A program made the translations under genes and the position numbers. Positions 30,016 through 40,909 of a DNA stretch of 64,000 bases are shown piece by piece (the stretch's first letter is position 1; each line of letters opens with the position of its first letter). Under the pieces are notes generated by a model. The model was not told the origin of the DNA. It searched no databases and saw only the letters and a list, made by a program, of their open reading frames with translations. Location: assembly GCA_033557465.1 (NCBI GenBank), contig CM066043.1:107002278-107066277 (forward strand), in the 5' to 3' direction. The DNA is from Ichthyophis bannanicus. Lineage: Eukaryota; Chordata; Amphibia; Gymnophiona; Ichthyophiidae.

Positions 30016-31882
30016 TTGATGCCAGAGAACTTAGCCTTTCTGGCTTTAACACAGCCAGAACCTCTCACCATTCCAGGAAGGTTAGCTCATTTTGCTCCCA
30101 GATGGGAGCAAATCACATCAGAGCAGTGGACCCTCTCCATCATAAGAAAGGGCTACAAACTTCATTTCTCAGACCTTCCTCCCCACACCATGGTGAGACA
30201 CTTCAATTCTCCCACATCTCTTCTCGACCTTTTAGGTCAGGAGATAACTACCCTTCTTGCCCAAGGGGCAATAGAAGAAGTTCCTCTTCTTCAACAAGGG
30301 TCAGGGTTCTACTCCCCCTATTTTCTCATTCCAAAGAAGACAGGGGGATACAGACCCATTCTAGATCTCAGAGAATTGAACAAATTTCTATGCAAGGAGA
30401 AGTTCAAGATGCTTTCTCTGGGCACTCTCCTTCCATACCTTCAAAGTCAGGATTGGCTTTGTTCTCTAGACCTCAAGGATGCGTACACACATGTACTCAT
30501 CCATCCAACTCGCAGAAAATTCCTACGTTTTCTTTTCCAGGGAAAACATTACCAATACAGAGTCCTTCCTTTTGGTCTGGCCTCTGCTCCGAGAGTGTTC
30601 ACCAAATGCATGGCAATAGTTGCTGCATTTCTACGCACTCTGGGAATATTTGTCTTCCCATATCTGGACGACTGACTCATCCGAGCTCCATCTCAATCAG
30701 AGACCCAGATTTCCCTGGACCGCACAAGGCGCATTCTGCAGTATCTGGGACTGGTAGTAAACCTCCCAAAGTCCCAGCTCATCCCTACTCAGTCCCTGGA
30801 ATTCATAGGGGCCTGGTTGGATACCACCACTGCAGGGGCCTACCTTCCTCAGGCCCGTTGCCAACGTCTAGTGCAGCTAGCCTCCCAGATTCAGTCAAAG
30901 AGCCACATAACTTCCAGGGAGATGCTACAACTGCTGGGCCACATGGCTTCCACAGTACATGTGGTACCCTATGCTCGCCTACACATGAGAGCAGCTCAAT
31001 GGACTTTGTCCACCCAGTGGACTCAAGCTTCAGGAGCTCTCTCAGACCAAATAGCAACCTCCAAACGTCTCTTTTGGTCTCTCCAATGGTGGATGTCCAC
31101 TCAAAATCTGTTGCTGGGGTCCCCCTTCCAACAGTTGTTGCCCCAAGCAACCCTCACAACAGATGCCTCTCAAACAGGTTGGGGAGCTCATCTACAAGAC
31201 CTTTCCACCCAAGGCACTTGGTCTCCACAGGAGACCTCTCTTCATATCAACCACTTGGAGCTTCGAGCAGTGTTTCTAGCTCTCAAGGTCTTTTATACCC
31301 TCCTCAGCTACAAGACAGTCCTTATTCATACGGACAATCAGGTAGCCATGTTTTACATAAACAAGCAAGGAGGAACTGGCTCTCTGTCGCTTTGCAACGA
31401 AGCTCTAAGATTATGGGCCTTCGCCAGAGAGCATCAAATCCATCTCCTGGCAGTATATCTCCCAGGAATCCAAAACTCTTGGGCAGACACTCAGTCGAGT
31501 TCTGCTTCCACACGAATGGTCCCTGCACATGGATCAGGTACTCAGAATCTTTCAAGAATGGGGAACCCCGGACATAGACCTCTTTGCAAGTCCGTGGAAT
31601 GCCATACTTCCCCGGTTCTCTTCCAGAATTCCGTGTCAGGGGGTTCAGGCCAGGGATGCCTTCCTCCTTCATTGGGGTCGAGGCTTCCTGTATGCCTTTC
31701 CACCCATTCCCTTGATTCCCAAGACTCTGTTCAAACTCCAGAGGGATCAAGGATCTATGATCCTCATAGCTCCACGCTGGCCACGCCAAGTGTGGTACCC
31801 TTTACTTCTGCATCTCTCCCAAGCCCCCTCCCTGGATTTGGGAGCTGCTCCAGACCTTCTGTCTCAAGAGGAAGCTTGGTAA
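30016..31882 (+). pseudogene. DIRS-A copy 2 reverse transcriptase and RNase H
   Basis: One frame from 30016 carries the RT: PYFLIPKKTGGYRPILDLRE, SLDLKDAYTHVLIHP, YRVLPFGLASAPRVFTK and FPYLDD. The next codon after YLDD is TGA (30673-30675) where DIRS-B has TGG, so tryptophan is lost to a nonsense change. The same frame continues as RNase H with all four acidic motifs: LTTDASQTGWGAHL, INHLELRAVFLALKVF, LIHTDNQVAMFYINKQGG and NSWADT. A frameshift near 31495 moves the C-terminal domain (DIDLFASPWNA, ARDAFLLHWGRGFLYAFPPI, LIAPRWPRQVW) to the next frame, which ends at 31882. Two disruptions in about 1.9 kb. Confidence 0.9.
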
Positions 31883-32923
31883 CTGAAGGCCTAGACCTTC
31901 AAAACTTGAATCTTTCTCAGCAGGTGAAGGATATCCTCCATGCTTCCAGGAAACCTTCCACCAGGCGTTCCTATGCTTTTAAGTGGAAAAGATTTTCCAT
32001 TTGGTGTGCAGAAAAGGGTCTTGACCCTCTAGCACTACCTTTAACTTCTTTGTTAGACTATCTCCTGCATCTCTCCAATGCAGGACTTAAAACAAATTCT
32101 GTAAGAGTCCATTTGAGTGCTATTGCAGCATCCCTTAAGCCCATCAATGGACAACCTATCTCCTCTCATCCTCTTATTTCAAGATTCATGAGAGGCCTAA
32201 CTTTAACTAAACCTCCCATTAGGCCTCCTCCGGTGGCATGGGACTTAAATTTGGTTCTTGGTCAGCTTATGAAGCCACCTTTTGAGCCCTTAGCCACTAC
32301 CTCCTTGAAATTTCTTTCCTGGAAGGTTATTTTCCTCATTGCAGTCACTTCTGCTCGCCGCATCAGTGAACTGCAGGCCTTAGTGGCTAATCCACCTTAC
32401 ACAAGGTTCCATCATGACAAGGTGGTCCTTAGGACAAATCCACACTTTATGCCTAAAGTAGTCTCACCTTTTCATCTTAATCAGGAGGTATATCTTACCT
32501 GTCTTTTTTCCAGCTCCTCATGCATCCAGTGCAGAGAGGAATCTGGATTGTAAAAGAGCTCTTGCTTTTTACTTACATAGGACACAGCAACATAGAAAGT
32601 CTTCCCAGCTTTTTGTTGCTTTTGATCCTTCTCATTTGGGACTTCCAGTCTCTAAGAGAACACTGTCCAATTGGATTGCTCAGTGTATTTCTTTCGCCTA
32701 CCAGAGTAAGAACCTTTCTCTGGAGAGCCATGTCACAGCTCATAATGTGAGGGCCATGGCCACCTCTATGGCTCATCTAAATTCTGTGTCCATCGACCAG
32801 ATCTGTCGAGCAGCCACCTGGGCCTCTGTTCATACCTTCACAGCCCATTACTGCTTGGACAAGGATTCCCGCCGGGATGCCTTGTTTGGTCAGGCTGTCC
32901 TCAGACACCTGTTCCATTCTTAA
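31860..32923 (+). pseudogene. DIRS-A copy 2 tyrosine recombinase
   Basis: The recombinase integrates DIRS circles. The N-terminal SAM-like half is in the same frame as RT: LNLSQQVKDILHASRKPSTR then RSYAFKWKRFSIWCAEKG, and VRVHLSAIAASLKP. The catalytic half has the first arginine in IAVTSARRISELQAL (about 32338-32380), the HxxR box in TAHNVRAMATS (about 32734) and the nucleophile tyrosine in HTFTAHYCLDKD (about 32832-32867), all retained. A frameshift near a T6 tract (about 32505-32512) separates the arginine box from the HxxR/tyrosine part. Stop at 32921-32923 after VLRHLFHS. It overlaps the end of the RNase H frame, as is usual in DIRS elements. Confidence 0.9.
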
Positions 32924-33037
32924 ACAACTCCTGCCCTCCTTCCCTGGATGGATGCCTGAGATCCATAGGAGGACGCAGACCCCTTTCAGGGTCTCATATC
33001 CTTGGGGATCTCCCAGGCATCTCAGCTAGGGAGTCCC

Positions 33038-33131
33038 CATATGTGAAGACTCATTCCTGCTTGTTCCTGGAGATAGCTCAGTTACCTGTAACAGGTGATC
33101 TCTGGGAACAGCAGGAATAAGTCTTCACAAC
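33038..33131. repeat. DIRS-A copy 2 ICR
   Basis: Complement of the left end (…GCTTGTTCCTGGAGAT) fused at 33074/33075 to the complement of the right end (AGCTCAGTTACCTGTAACAG…). Four bases are missing relative to copy 1 (AGTTACTTACC reduced to AGTTACC). Confidence 0.85.
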
Positions 33132-33401
33132 CCACCCACCTCCCCTAGGAGTTGTATCTCTTTTCTATCTTTCCTTTTCTCTCTCTCTCTATTGTCTCAG
33201 CTTTAAACTCGAACTGAGGAGAGTTGGTTAGGAAAGGCGGGAAGGCAGCGCGCAGGCGCTGTGGGATGCTCCCAAAAGCTTTCCTTTTTGGGAAGCTGGG
33301 GAGCGTTCCCACGCAGGCTCCGTCGGTACCGACGTACCCATATGTGAAGATGTATTCCTGCTGTTCCCAGAGATCACCTGTTACAGGTAAGTAACTGTGC
33401 T
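33132..33401 (+). repeat. DIRS-A copy 2 right ITR
   Basis: Parallel to the copy 1 right ITR, with GTCGGTACCGAC at about 33322 and the terminal CAGGTAAGT donor-like site at 33384-33392. Confidence 0.85.
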
Positions 33402-34990
33402 TTCTCTTCACATTTCCATTGGGCAAGCTTTTGTGAAGATGAATAGAGTTGGAAAGAGGTATATTACAAAGTTGCTGATGTTAACATATCTGGGATAGCT
33501 GGTATGTTTGTTTGGATGGGATTGGATTGGGTTTTTGCTTATTTTCCTGAGGAACGTTATCATCTTTAGCTCATTCAGGACTGGCTTCTATTGAGCTACG
33601 AAGTCATGAGCCTTCTCAAGGGCTCACTCTTGGTTTTGCATTTTAATTTTTTTACTATCTCTCATTCAACTCGATCTAGCCATTGCAGCCACAGTCATTT
33701 CCAGAAGCTGTAGATCTCTGTGCCCCCCCTCCTCGCTACCAAAGTCTGGTCAGTATGTGTCCTTGTTGACTAAAATTACTCTCCCTCCCCCCCTTCCCTG
33801 GGGTTCTCAGTGCTGCTTCTCTAGCATCCCTAATTTGAGGCAGCCCCTAGACTAGAAGACCTGACCCAAGAATTAGATTTACTTGTCTGGTGACGGGTGT
33901 TGAAAGGATGACTCTAGCACTGCAACCTTAACCCCTGCTCCTTCTCCTCATGATGTAATTATAAATTAGTCTGGTTTTTTTTGAGTCTGTAATTAGCAGG
34001 CTGAACAGATGGCAGGTAGCTGAGCCAACAGCACTGCGTTGCTTATAATAGTACATTCACGCTAGCAGACAGAGATTAAATATAGCTCCGTGGGTGCTGT
34101 CGGGGGTCATTTTCTGACAGCAGAAGGGTGGGGAAGTGCATCATGAAGCTAAGCCAGGCTGTTGTGTATAAGGCAAGTCTGCATAAGCTCACTGGCAACT
34201 TTGTTGGAGCAGTTTCACAGGTGTAGTATTGCCATAGGGGAACTGGCTTATTCTGTACCCAGGAGACTGAATGGGGAGGGGGCTTATTACATTATGAGGG
34301 ACAGGTTGAGCTAAGCTTGGTTTGAGCAGTGGGATTCATTCTAGATGAAATATAGGCTTACTGGGCCACTGCCTACTTCCCAAATGTTACCAGCTACTAG
34401 TACACCATGACCTTCAGCAGTAGTCTGAGAGATGAAAGAGGTGTACATACACATCATTTACACACATGCACTCCTTCACAAAGCCCCCGAGAGACTACAC
34501 CACAAGCCTGCATGCCTGAAAGGGGACAGCAGTAGATCTTGGTATCACTTAGTATAAGTATGTGGTGATATTTCAGGGGTTGAGGGGGTGATTTTCTTTC
34601 TTTTCAGTCCTTCTCTCCCCTCTTTAACTCTTGCCGTCTTCTGCTCAGTGTGAGTTGTTCACACAATAATCCTATAAACAGGAAGCCAGGGAAAGTGATC
34701 CATCCACTCTTATTCAAGGGGGGATTGTTCTTCCAAGACACTTTGTAGCCAGTGGTAGGGGATAGAGGATGAGTGGAGGCTGTTGTCATGGACAGCACCC
34801 TGGGGTGAGGAAAATTGCATTTCCCTGATTCTCATAAAAAGCCAAGCAGACTAATGAAATCAGAGCTACTGCCTTCATATCTTTCATTATTTCATCAGCA
34901 GTTTTTTTATCTGGTTATTTCCCCTGTATTCCCCCCCCCCCACCTGCCATTCCCTCTTGCTCCTCAGCAGTTTGTATCTGTCTTTAGAAA
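33402..34990. other. Intron-like sequence, no element recognised
   Basis: Contains C-runs near 33725, 33785 and 34929-34941. No coding exon found. In particular, the expected NDUFB11 terminal exon is absent. Confidence 0.45.
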
Positions 34991-34994
34991 AAGA

Positions 34995-35060
34995 CAACAT
35001 AAGAACTTAAGAAATGCCTTACTGGGTCAGACCAAGATCCATCAGGCCCAGTATCCTGTT
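34995..35060 (-). mobile_element. LINE-J 3' UTR end
   Basis: CATAAGAACTTAAGAAATGC then CTTACTGGGTCAGACCAAGA and AGGCCCAGTATCCTGTTTGC match the reversed LINE-J tail at 40915-40985. Truncated by DIRS-B-like sequence on its right. Confidence 0.7.
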
Positions 35061-35099
35061 TGCAACAGTGCCAGTCGAGACTACAACTACCTCACAGAT

Positions 35100-35195
35100 T
35101 CTCCACGAACAAGCAAGAAGTCAGTCCTCGCATATGGGTGACGTCAGCGCTGATAGAACCCTCACGGAAGCATCTCCTCAGCTCTGGTCTTTAAC
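35100..35195 (+). repeat. DIRS-B-like solo ITR fragment
   Basis: GAACAAGCAAGAAGTCAGTC then CTCGCATATGGGTGACGTCA and GCGCTGATAGAACCCTCA resemble the DIRS-B left end at 41950-42010 and, in complement, the right end at 51080-51130 (TGCGCTGACGTCACTCATAT). LINE-R sequence follows directly, so only an end remains. Confidence 0.6.
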
Positions 35196-36240
35196 ATATA
35201 TATCCAACCCATATATGCAATATAAAATACCAGGTCCACTTCCACATACATGCTGATGATATTATGTTCTACAGCCCCTTACATATACGAGCTCCTGATT
35301 ACTCAATCACTGAATGTCTAGCAAACCTAAACCCCTGGTAGTAAACAATAACAAATCTGAAACACTTATAATAACAAGGGACACACTCTTTATCCCACAA
35401 CTCAAGTTAACAACACGCAGCTCAGAGATCTCTGTACAAGCTGAAGTCAAATACCTGAGTATCACTCTGGATCAAGGACTAAACATGACATTACATATAA
35501 AGAAAATAGCCAATATGGCATACCTCAAGATGCACTCTCCAAGACCTACACCCACTACTTGAGCACAACAATTTTAGAACAGTGTTCCAGGCTATCATCA
35601 CACCCCACCTAGATTATGGCAACCTTCTATTTCAAGGTTTACTATAGTACATGCTGTACCTGCTGCAAATGGCTCAAGACCTTCAGATGCCAACACGTCA
35701 CACCTCTCTTAAAAAACCTCCACTGGTTACCAATACCACTAAGATCAAAACACAAAGTATTTATCACAGTATTCAAGATACTTCACAACTAATCAGCCCC
35801 TTGTCTTGTGTTCCTCATGAACAAAGCACCGGTAATGAGATCTAGATGTATAAACCAGAACCTGCTATCGGTCCCATCACTTATGACAAATTGTATACAA
35901 CGCATCAGCAGTAGAGCCTTTACATTCTTTGCGCCTACATTTTGGAACTCGCTTCCAGAACCCTTCAGATCAGCCTAGACCATACAAGACCTGAAAAGGA
36001 AGCTAAAGACTCCCCTCTTCATTGAGCACTGAGTCTGACACGGTCATCTAATGCCAAACCTCCACAGCTCCACCGACCAAGCAAGCCAAATTAAGTTTTT
36101 TGTTTCCTCCCAAGTTAATGTAGCCCTACTTTAAGTTTTGTGTAAATCTTTGACTTTAGCTCACCCGAGCTAGTTTATCACTATTCTCTATAAACAGCAT
36201 TGATTATAGAAAAAGTGGTATATAAACATTAAGTAAATAA
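35196..36240 (+). pseudogene. LINE-R C-terminal fragment and 3' end
   Basis: Starts just before the YADD-equivalent (HADDIMFYSP) and continues through VNNNKSETLIITRDTLFIPQ, AEVKYLSITLDQGLNM and the post-RT domain (LLKNLHWLPI-like, broken). The 3' end is AAAAAGTGGTATATAAACAT then TAAGTAAATAAA. Same family as the copy at 42640-46550 but more decayed. Confidence 0.75.
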
Positions 36241-36242
36241 AT

Positions 36243-36840
36243 ATCTAATAGATAGCCACAACTACTTGTTTCTTCTTCTGTAACATTAGCAAACTTCGTA
36301 CATTCCTTTCCGGATACATTGCCAAGATCCTTGTCCACTCTCTCATCACCTCTCATCTAGACTATTGCAATTTGCTCCTGACTGGTCTCCTACTGAATCA
36401 TTTATCTTCCCTCAATCTGTTCAAAACTTAGCTGCATGGCTAACCTTATGCCAGTGTTGCTATGCTCGTGTCGCTCCTCTCTTCTCATTTCACTTCACTG
36501 GCTCCCTATCTGCTTCATCATTCAGTTAAATCTTCTCCTATTGACTTACAAATGTATTAATTCTACAGTTTCTCACACCACTCTTTGACAACTCTACTCA
36601 TCAAGCAAATCACTCTATGCCCTTCTCTTCTGCTGACAACACCAGGCTCCATTCTTTCCACCTGGCTGTGCCATGAGCCTAGAATAGACTACCTAAGTCA
36701 TTACCCTTGGGTTTCATTTCTGGTCCTATTCAAATCCAGGCTAAAAAACCCTTGTATCTTCGAAGTTGCTTTTGTATCCTGACCCCCTTATTCTCCTGTC
36801 TACACCTGTATGCATTTTATTCATGCCCCATAAAGATTTC
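36243..36840 (+). pseudogene. L2 C-terminal fragment
   Basis: Encodes, across frames, FLSGYIAKILVHSLITSHLD then YCN, LNLFKT.AAWL and SHFTGSPSASSFS.IFSY.LTN. This is the post-RT domain equivalent to that at 2834-3300 on the other strand. It ends near 36840 without a clear 3' UTR. Confidence 0.6.
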
Positions 36841-37145
36841 CTCTAGCCCTCTATCGGTTCTGTTCATAGGTGTCAGAATGGGGTAGGTCACATAGGCCCG
36901 GGCCCCACCAATCGTTTGCCCGCCATCCACAGAGAGCAGCCTCATCACGGTAGACTCCTGTCTGCCTGCAGGAGATTAGCTCCTCAAAGGCAGGGTGGAA
37001 AGCCACAGCAATCACAGCAAAGTCTCCTTCTGTCTGCCTATGGGAGATCTCCGCGGCAGACAGGTGTCTTTGACGCAATTGCGACAGCCTTCCACCCTGC
37101 CTGGAAATGTTGCGCGCCTTGTCACTGCTTTGACTAGGGCTACAC
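36841..37145. other. Unassigned
   Basis: GC-richer stretch with two repeated phrases (CTGTCTGCCTGCAGGAGAT at about 36958 and CTGTCTGCCTATGGGAGAT at about 37030). Probably a repeat fragment. No gene. Confidence 0.35.
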
Positions 37146-38345
37146 CTTAGGGAGCCAAAAGAGCTGTTTCGTGTACCCTTGGGGCAGAGGATAAAGTCGA
37201 GCCAGGACACTGTGGCCCCATTGTCTCCCACTGAAAGATCACAAGCTTATGCAGTGGTTTAGGGAGGGGAAAGAAACCAGAAGGATGCCACAAACCCTCT
37301 AGAATAGGGTCCACCTGTGAAACCTCCACTGGAGTGGGTTCTAAAATCTGTAAAGCTGACATGGTGTCCCGATTCAGAGTAGAAAGATCCTCCTTATGAA
37401 AAAGATGGATCCAATGCCAGGAGGAGCTCCTTTTCCTCTGCTGACTCAGCTGCTGAAGATGGGGAATGCTTTTCCTCATCCCCAGTTCATCCCCTCCCCC
37501 CATAGGGGACAAGGCAGAGCTTCAAGAGGAATGGACCGGCAAAAAAAGAAAAGAGGGCAAGTGAATTTAACCCCCTTGCTGCCAGTGGGAGATATCCCAG
37601 AAGGCCCCGAGTCCCCTGTAGGATATATCAGGGCCTTAAAGCCCCATGAGGGGACTGCAATGTGGCTCAGAGACTGAAAACAGCCCATAAACATTTTCAG
37701 GAGCTGCTGCTCAAAGCTGGACAAGGACAGGCCCTGGAAGACCTTCAGAGGCCAGGTGGCATGAGCCTGCAGCCTCCTCCCTACACTCCCCCCACAGAGA
37801 AACCATGCAGCTATATAAGATGGCCAGCACTCCCACCATTGGGCAGCCCCCATGGGGGCTCCCAGCAATGCTGAAAAAATGTGCCCTGAGGAGTCTCCAG
37901 TGCACTAGGGCAGGCGTTCGTAACCCAATCCTCAGGCTACACCTAACCAGTCAGATTTTCAGGATAACAACAATGAATATGCATGAGAGAGATCTGCATA
38001 TAATGGAGGCAGCGCATGCAAATCTCTCTTGTGCATATTCATTGAGGTTATCCTGAAAACCTGACTAGCTAGCTGTGTTCAGAGGACTGGGCTGAGAAAG
38101 ACTGCACTATGGGTATTAAAAGAGCTGACTGTGGAGCTCACCTGATAGGAAGCACAAGAAGCATCATGGCAGAGCTCAACGCAGTCAAACGTGGAAAAAA
38201 AAAAGTGAACCCCCCCTCCCCCCCCCAACACTGGGAAAGAAAAATCCAAACACAAAAACAACACATACGCTGGAAAAAAGGAACTCCCTGGTTGATAAGG
38301 GAGTTCCGGCAGCTGTCAGCCCTGGGGAATGCCCTGCCAAAGCTT
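37146..38345 (-). pseudogene. DIRS-C gag fragment split by a MITE
   Basis: The minus strand encodes SLSSFEQQLLKMFMGCFQSL (about 37740-37675) and, farther on, DTMSALQILEPTPVEVSQVD (about 37365-37310). These blocks occur in the same order on the plus strand at 9050-9440. The gag N-terminal side is at higher coordinates (about 37905-38345), interrupted by the hAT-type MITE at 37911-38104. Broken frames. Confidence 0.6.
37911..38104. mobile_element. hAT-type palindromic MITE, copy 2
   Basis: Begins CAGGCGTTCGTAACCC and ends GGGCTGAGAAAGACTG. It is flanked by CACTAGGG (37903-37910) and CACTATGG (38105-38112), a 7/8 match to an 8-bp target duplication. The halves are complementary (CAGTCAGATTTTCAGGATAA versus TTATCCTGAAAACCTGACTA). 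This copy defines the family ends best. Confidence 0.85.
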
Positions 38346-38439
38346 GAAGGGGCTTGAGAGATGTGTTCCATTTTTAACTTGCTGTTGCTGGTCAGAGAAA
38401 GATGTGAGACAATTTTAGTGTAGTGTTGTACAGACCTAT

Positions 38440-39185
38440 TATTTTGAATCTTGATAAAAGCTTTTGGTGGCAGAGTCAAAGGCAGCAGTAATGTCAAGGA
38501 AGACTATTACAAATCCCTTTTGTGACTTTTCAGTCTCCTGGATTAGCATGTCGAAGAGGGACATTTGGAGATTGTCAGCTGTGATGGGATCAGAAGCCAT
38601 GTTTTTGGGAATCCAGAGATGCATGAGTGTATGTGCTCTTGGAGCTGATGTTGCAGAACCTTTTTCGGTTATCTTAGTTATGAAGGGGATGCTTGCGATG
38701 GGTCTATAGGAGCTCGGTAGGGATTGGTCGTGTGACGACCTCTAGAGTGGGCCTTATTGAGATTTGTTTTAGGGTGAAAGGTAGGTATCCTTGTGAGAGA
38801 GGTGTGATCGATTCTTTGGATTATGGTGGATAATTCATCTCTAAGTATCTTGATCCAAGACACTGGGTAAGGGTCAAGCGGTGAGGTTGTAGTGTTGATG
38901 TCACATATGATATCAATAAGTTCTTGAGTTGACACCATTTTGGAGGTGTTGTGGTTGGGCTGTGGGATTTGTTGGGGAATGTCTGCTGTAGAGGTAGCCA
39001 GCCATTTCTTGTGGGATTATGCTTAAATTAGTGTTGGGGAATGTCGCTTCAGTGGGATCTTTTGTGAGGGAAGAGACGATTGTGAAGAGTTCCCTGGGGC
39101 GGTTGAGGGATTTCTTATGTTAGAATAGTATTCTTTTTTGCAATTATTTATGTGAGTGAATATGTGCATAGAGGGAGAGAGAAGA
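38440..39185 (-). pseudogene. LINE-R RT fragment
   Basis: The minus strand at 38938-38678 encodes TTTSPLDPYPVSWIKILRDE. At 38624-38439 it encodes SLFDMLIQETEKSQKGFVIV then FLDITAAFDSATK. These parallel NTTTSPSDPCPVSWIKATKS and LVFMDISAAFDTVSQPK in the better copy at 44755-45205. The core after the first aspartate is lost. Confidence 0.7.
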
Positions 39186-39189
39186 TTTA

Positions 39190-39410
39190 AAGATGACTTC
39201 AAAGTTGCAAGCTGAGTAGATGGCGAGGATGACAGTGTTTTTTTTCCACAGAAATAGAGAAGGGAAGAAGGAGGAAGTGAGTTTAGGGAGAAAGATGAGA
39301 AACGCTGTCTTGGTCATGGTTCAGTTTGTCAGACAGCGGTGGGACATCCAGGCAGCAAAGTCAGACAAGCGGGCTGTGATTTGGGCTGCCCTCACTTTAA
39401 TCAGACTGTG
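39190..39410 (-). mobile_element. L2 fragment
   Basis: AAACGCTGTCTTGGTCATGG then TTCAGTTTGTCAGACAGCGG and TGGGACATCCAGGCA parallels 3333-3385 in the large L2 (AAACTGTGTTTTGGCTATGT…TGAGACATCCAAGCA). Internal piece only. Confidence 0.6.
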
Positions 39411-39489
39411 ATCCTGTCCTCCTCCCAGAGGAAGACCTTCAGATGGATCCCTTGCTGTGTCTGTTGAATGTGAGGAGGATTTTAATGAA

Positions 39490-39711
39490 GTATTTGGAGA
39501 TTACTCTGTCAGACCATCTCTTCATCCTTTTCAGTGGTCCAAGGAAAGGACAGGCAGCAGCTAAGTCCTCCATTTGCCTGCTAGATTAAGAAGGCCATTG
39601 GTTCAGCTTACCTTCTCTGTGGGAAGCACATACAAGAGGGAGTTGGAGCTAACTCCAATAGAGCGCAAGCCACCTCCTGGGCAGAATCCACCTTGGTATC
39701 CCCATATGGAA
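39490..39711 (+). pseudogene. DIRS-C tyrosine recombinase C-terminal fragment
   Basis: Encodes DHLFILFSGPRKGQAAAKSS, then after a frame change KKAIGSAYLLCGKHIQEGVG and ANSNRAQATSWAES. This matches the DIRS-C recombinase remnant at about 59905 (NHLFMLFAGPHKGFAAAKST). ANSNR sits where the HxxR box is expected, with the histidine replaced by asparagine. Confidence 0.65.
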
Positions 39712-40600
39712 TTGTATCACCCCCTCCCCCATGAAATACACTATGGAACTGCCCCAACACCATGCAAACTGGTTCCACTCCCAAAATCTACACCCTGCAA
39801 CTTCCTACCTACAGAAAAAAAACCCCTGCCCCACAATTGGTCTACCACCCTGAAAACTGCCTCCACCTCCAAAATAAAATGCCCACACTCAGGAACTACC
39901 CCCCATTACTGCCTCACAACCCTGCTAACTTTCCTCACTCCCAGGAATTGCCCCACCCCTAAATGCTCCCACAGCTGCCCTACCATTTTACAAACTGCTC
40001 CCACTTACAAGAAATTGCCCCTTCCCCAACACTACCCCTTCAATTGCCATAACACCCAGCAAACTGCCCCACCTCCAAAACTAACTTGCCTGAAATTCTC
40101 AGTCCTCCCCAAATTACTGCCATACATAAATTTTCCTCCCCAAAAGCATCCACTGAATATAATTCACACCTTCCGACTTTCCCCATGCAAAGCACACACC
40201 TATGCACACACTTTTTTTTTATATCACACAAAACACACATACACAGGGATCACAAATAATTCCGAAACTGTGATTTGCTGCATCATAAGTTTTTTTCAGA
40301 TGTATATTCATTGTCTTTGTAGTGATAGCAACTAAGAAAGCTGAATGTATGCATGCTGCCTACTAAAATCTGTTGCCATAGACAAGGCTGGTTTAAAGCA
40401 TTGGCATATTAGACACATGCCTAAGTCCATAGGGTAGAGGGTATCTATTAGATGTGATCAAGACTCAGGAGGTTAGAAATGTCAGCTGTCTGGCTATTTT
40501 TCAGGATTGTACAGATGTTCATGTTAATACTCAGATGCTAGAAGTGTGGTTAATTTGGACATTTTTCACAGCTGAAAGCCTCTATCTGCAGTTCTCTAAT
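39712..40600. repeat. Dispersed ~0.9-kb repeat with CCCCA-rich units, copy 1
   Basis: A variable array of AACTGCC/CCCCAAAA-type units (39712-40150), a CA-rich stretch (40190-40245), then a unique-looking tail with AATAATTCCGAAACTGTGAT and GATGTATATTCATTGTCTTT. The tail ends with ATCAAGACTCAGGAGG…GGCTATTTTTCAGGATT. The same order occurs at 52100-52980. A 253-codon Pro/Thr-rich frame across it is a by-product of the repeat. Confidence 0.6.
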
Positions 40601-40909
40601 CCTCCCCTCTTTGTAAGTGAGCCTGCTCTTGTTTCTACTGTACCTAGCAGCAGAAGCTGTGGATAGGATGCAGGCAATGGGAAACCACTAGTAGAAGCTG
40701 ACTGGTGGTAGGAGCCAGCCAACATGAAAGCTTGGGGGGGGGGGGGATGTACAAAGCTTTAGAATGCTGCTCTAGCCACAGAAAGGGAGTTGAGTTGAGG
40801 GAAGTTTCAGTGCTGTAAAACTGAACTTTCTGCATATGGTTGGAAATAGAAAAGAAATGAAGCTAAAGTGCTGTTGATGTTGACTCATAGCAACCTTTTG
40901 ATAAGAGTG
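40601..40909. other. No recognisable feature
   Basis: Contains a G-run at about 40734-40747. GTTGATGTTGACTCATAGCA at about 40875 resembles the far end of the SINE at 29170, so a small SINE remnant is possible. Confidence 0.4.

Larger units (their letters stand above)
29395..33401 (+). mobile_element. DIRS-A copy 2 (gag-deleted, pol-bearing)
   Basis: Starts ATCTCCAGGAACAAGCAGGA at 29395, 332 bp after the NDUFB11 exon, and ends CAGGTAAGTAACTGTGCT at 33401. After 65 bp the left ITR jumps directly into the C-terminal part of gag. RT, RNase H and tyrosine recombinase follow in order, then the ICR (33038-33131) and the right ITR. It has few disruptions, so it is relatively young. It lies in the sense orientation of NDUFB11 within the intron. 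Confidence 0.9.

Noticed and set aside
30102..31577. 491-codon Ser/Pro-rich open frame overlapping DIRS-A RT and RNase H
   Set aside because: It is the +1 shadow frame of the RT/RNase H coding sequence, has low-complexity composition and no domain. The real frame carries YLDD and the RNase H acids.
39574..40335. 253-codon Pro/Thr-rich open frame
   Set aside because: It runs from a DIRS-C recombinase fragment into the C-rich dispersed repeat. The composition reflects CCCCA units and the second repeat copy has no matching frame.
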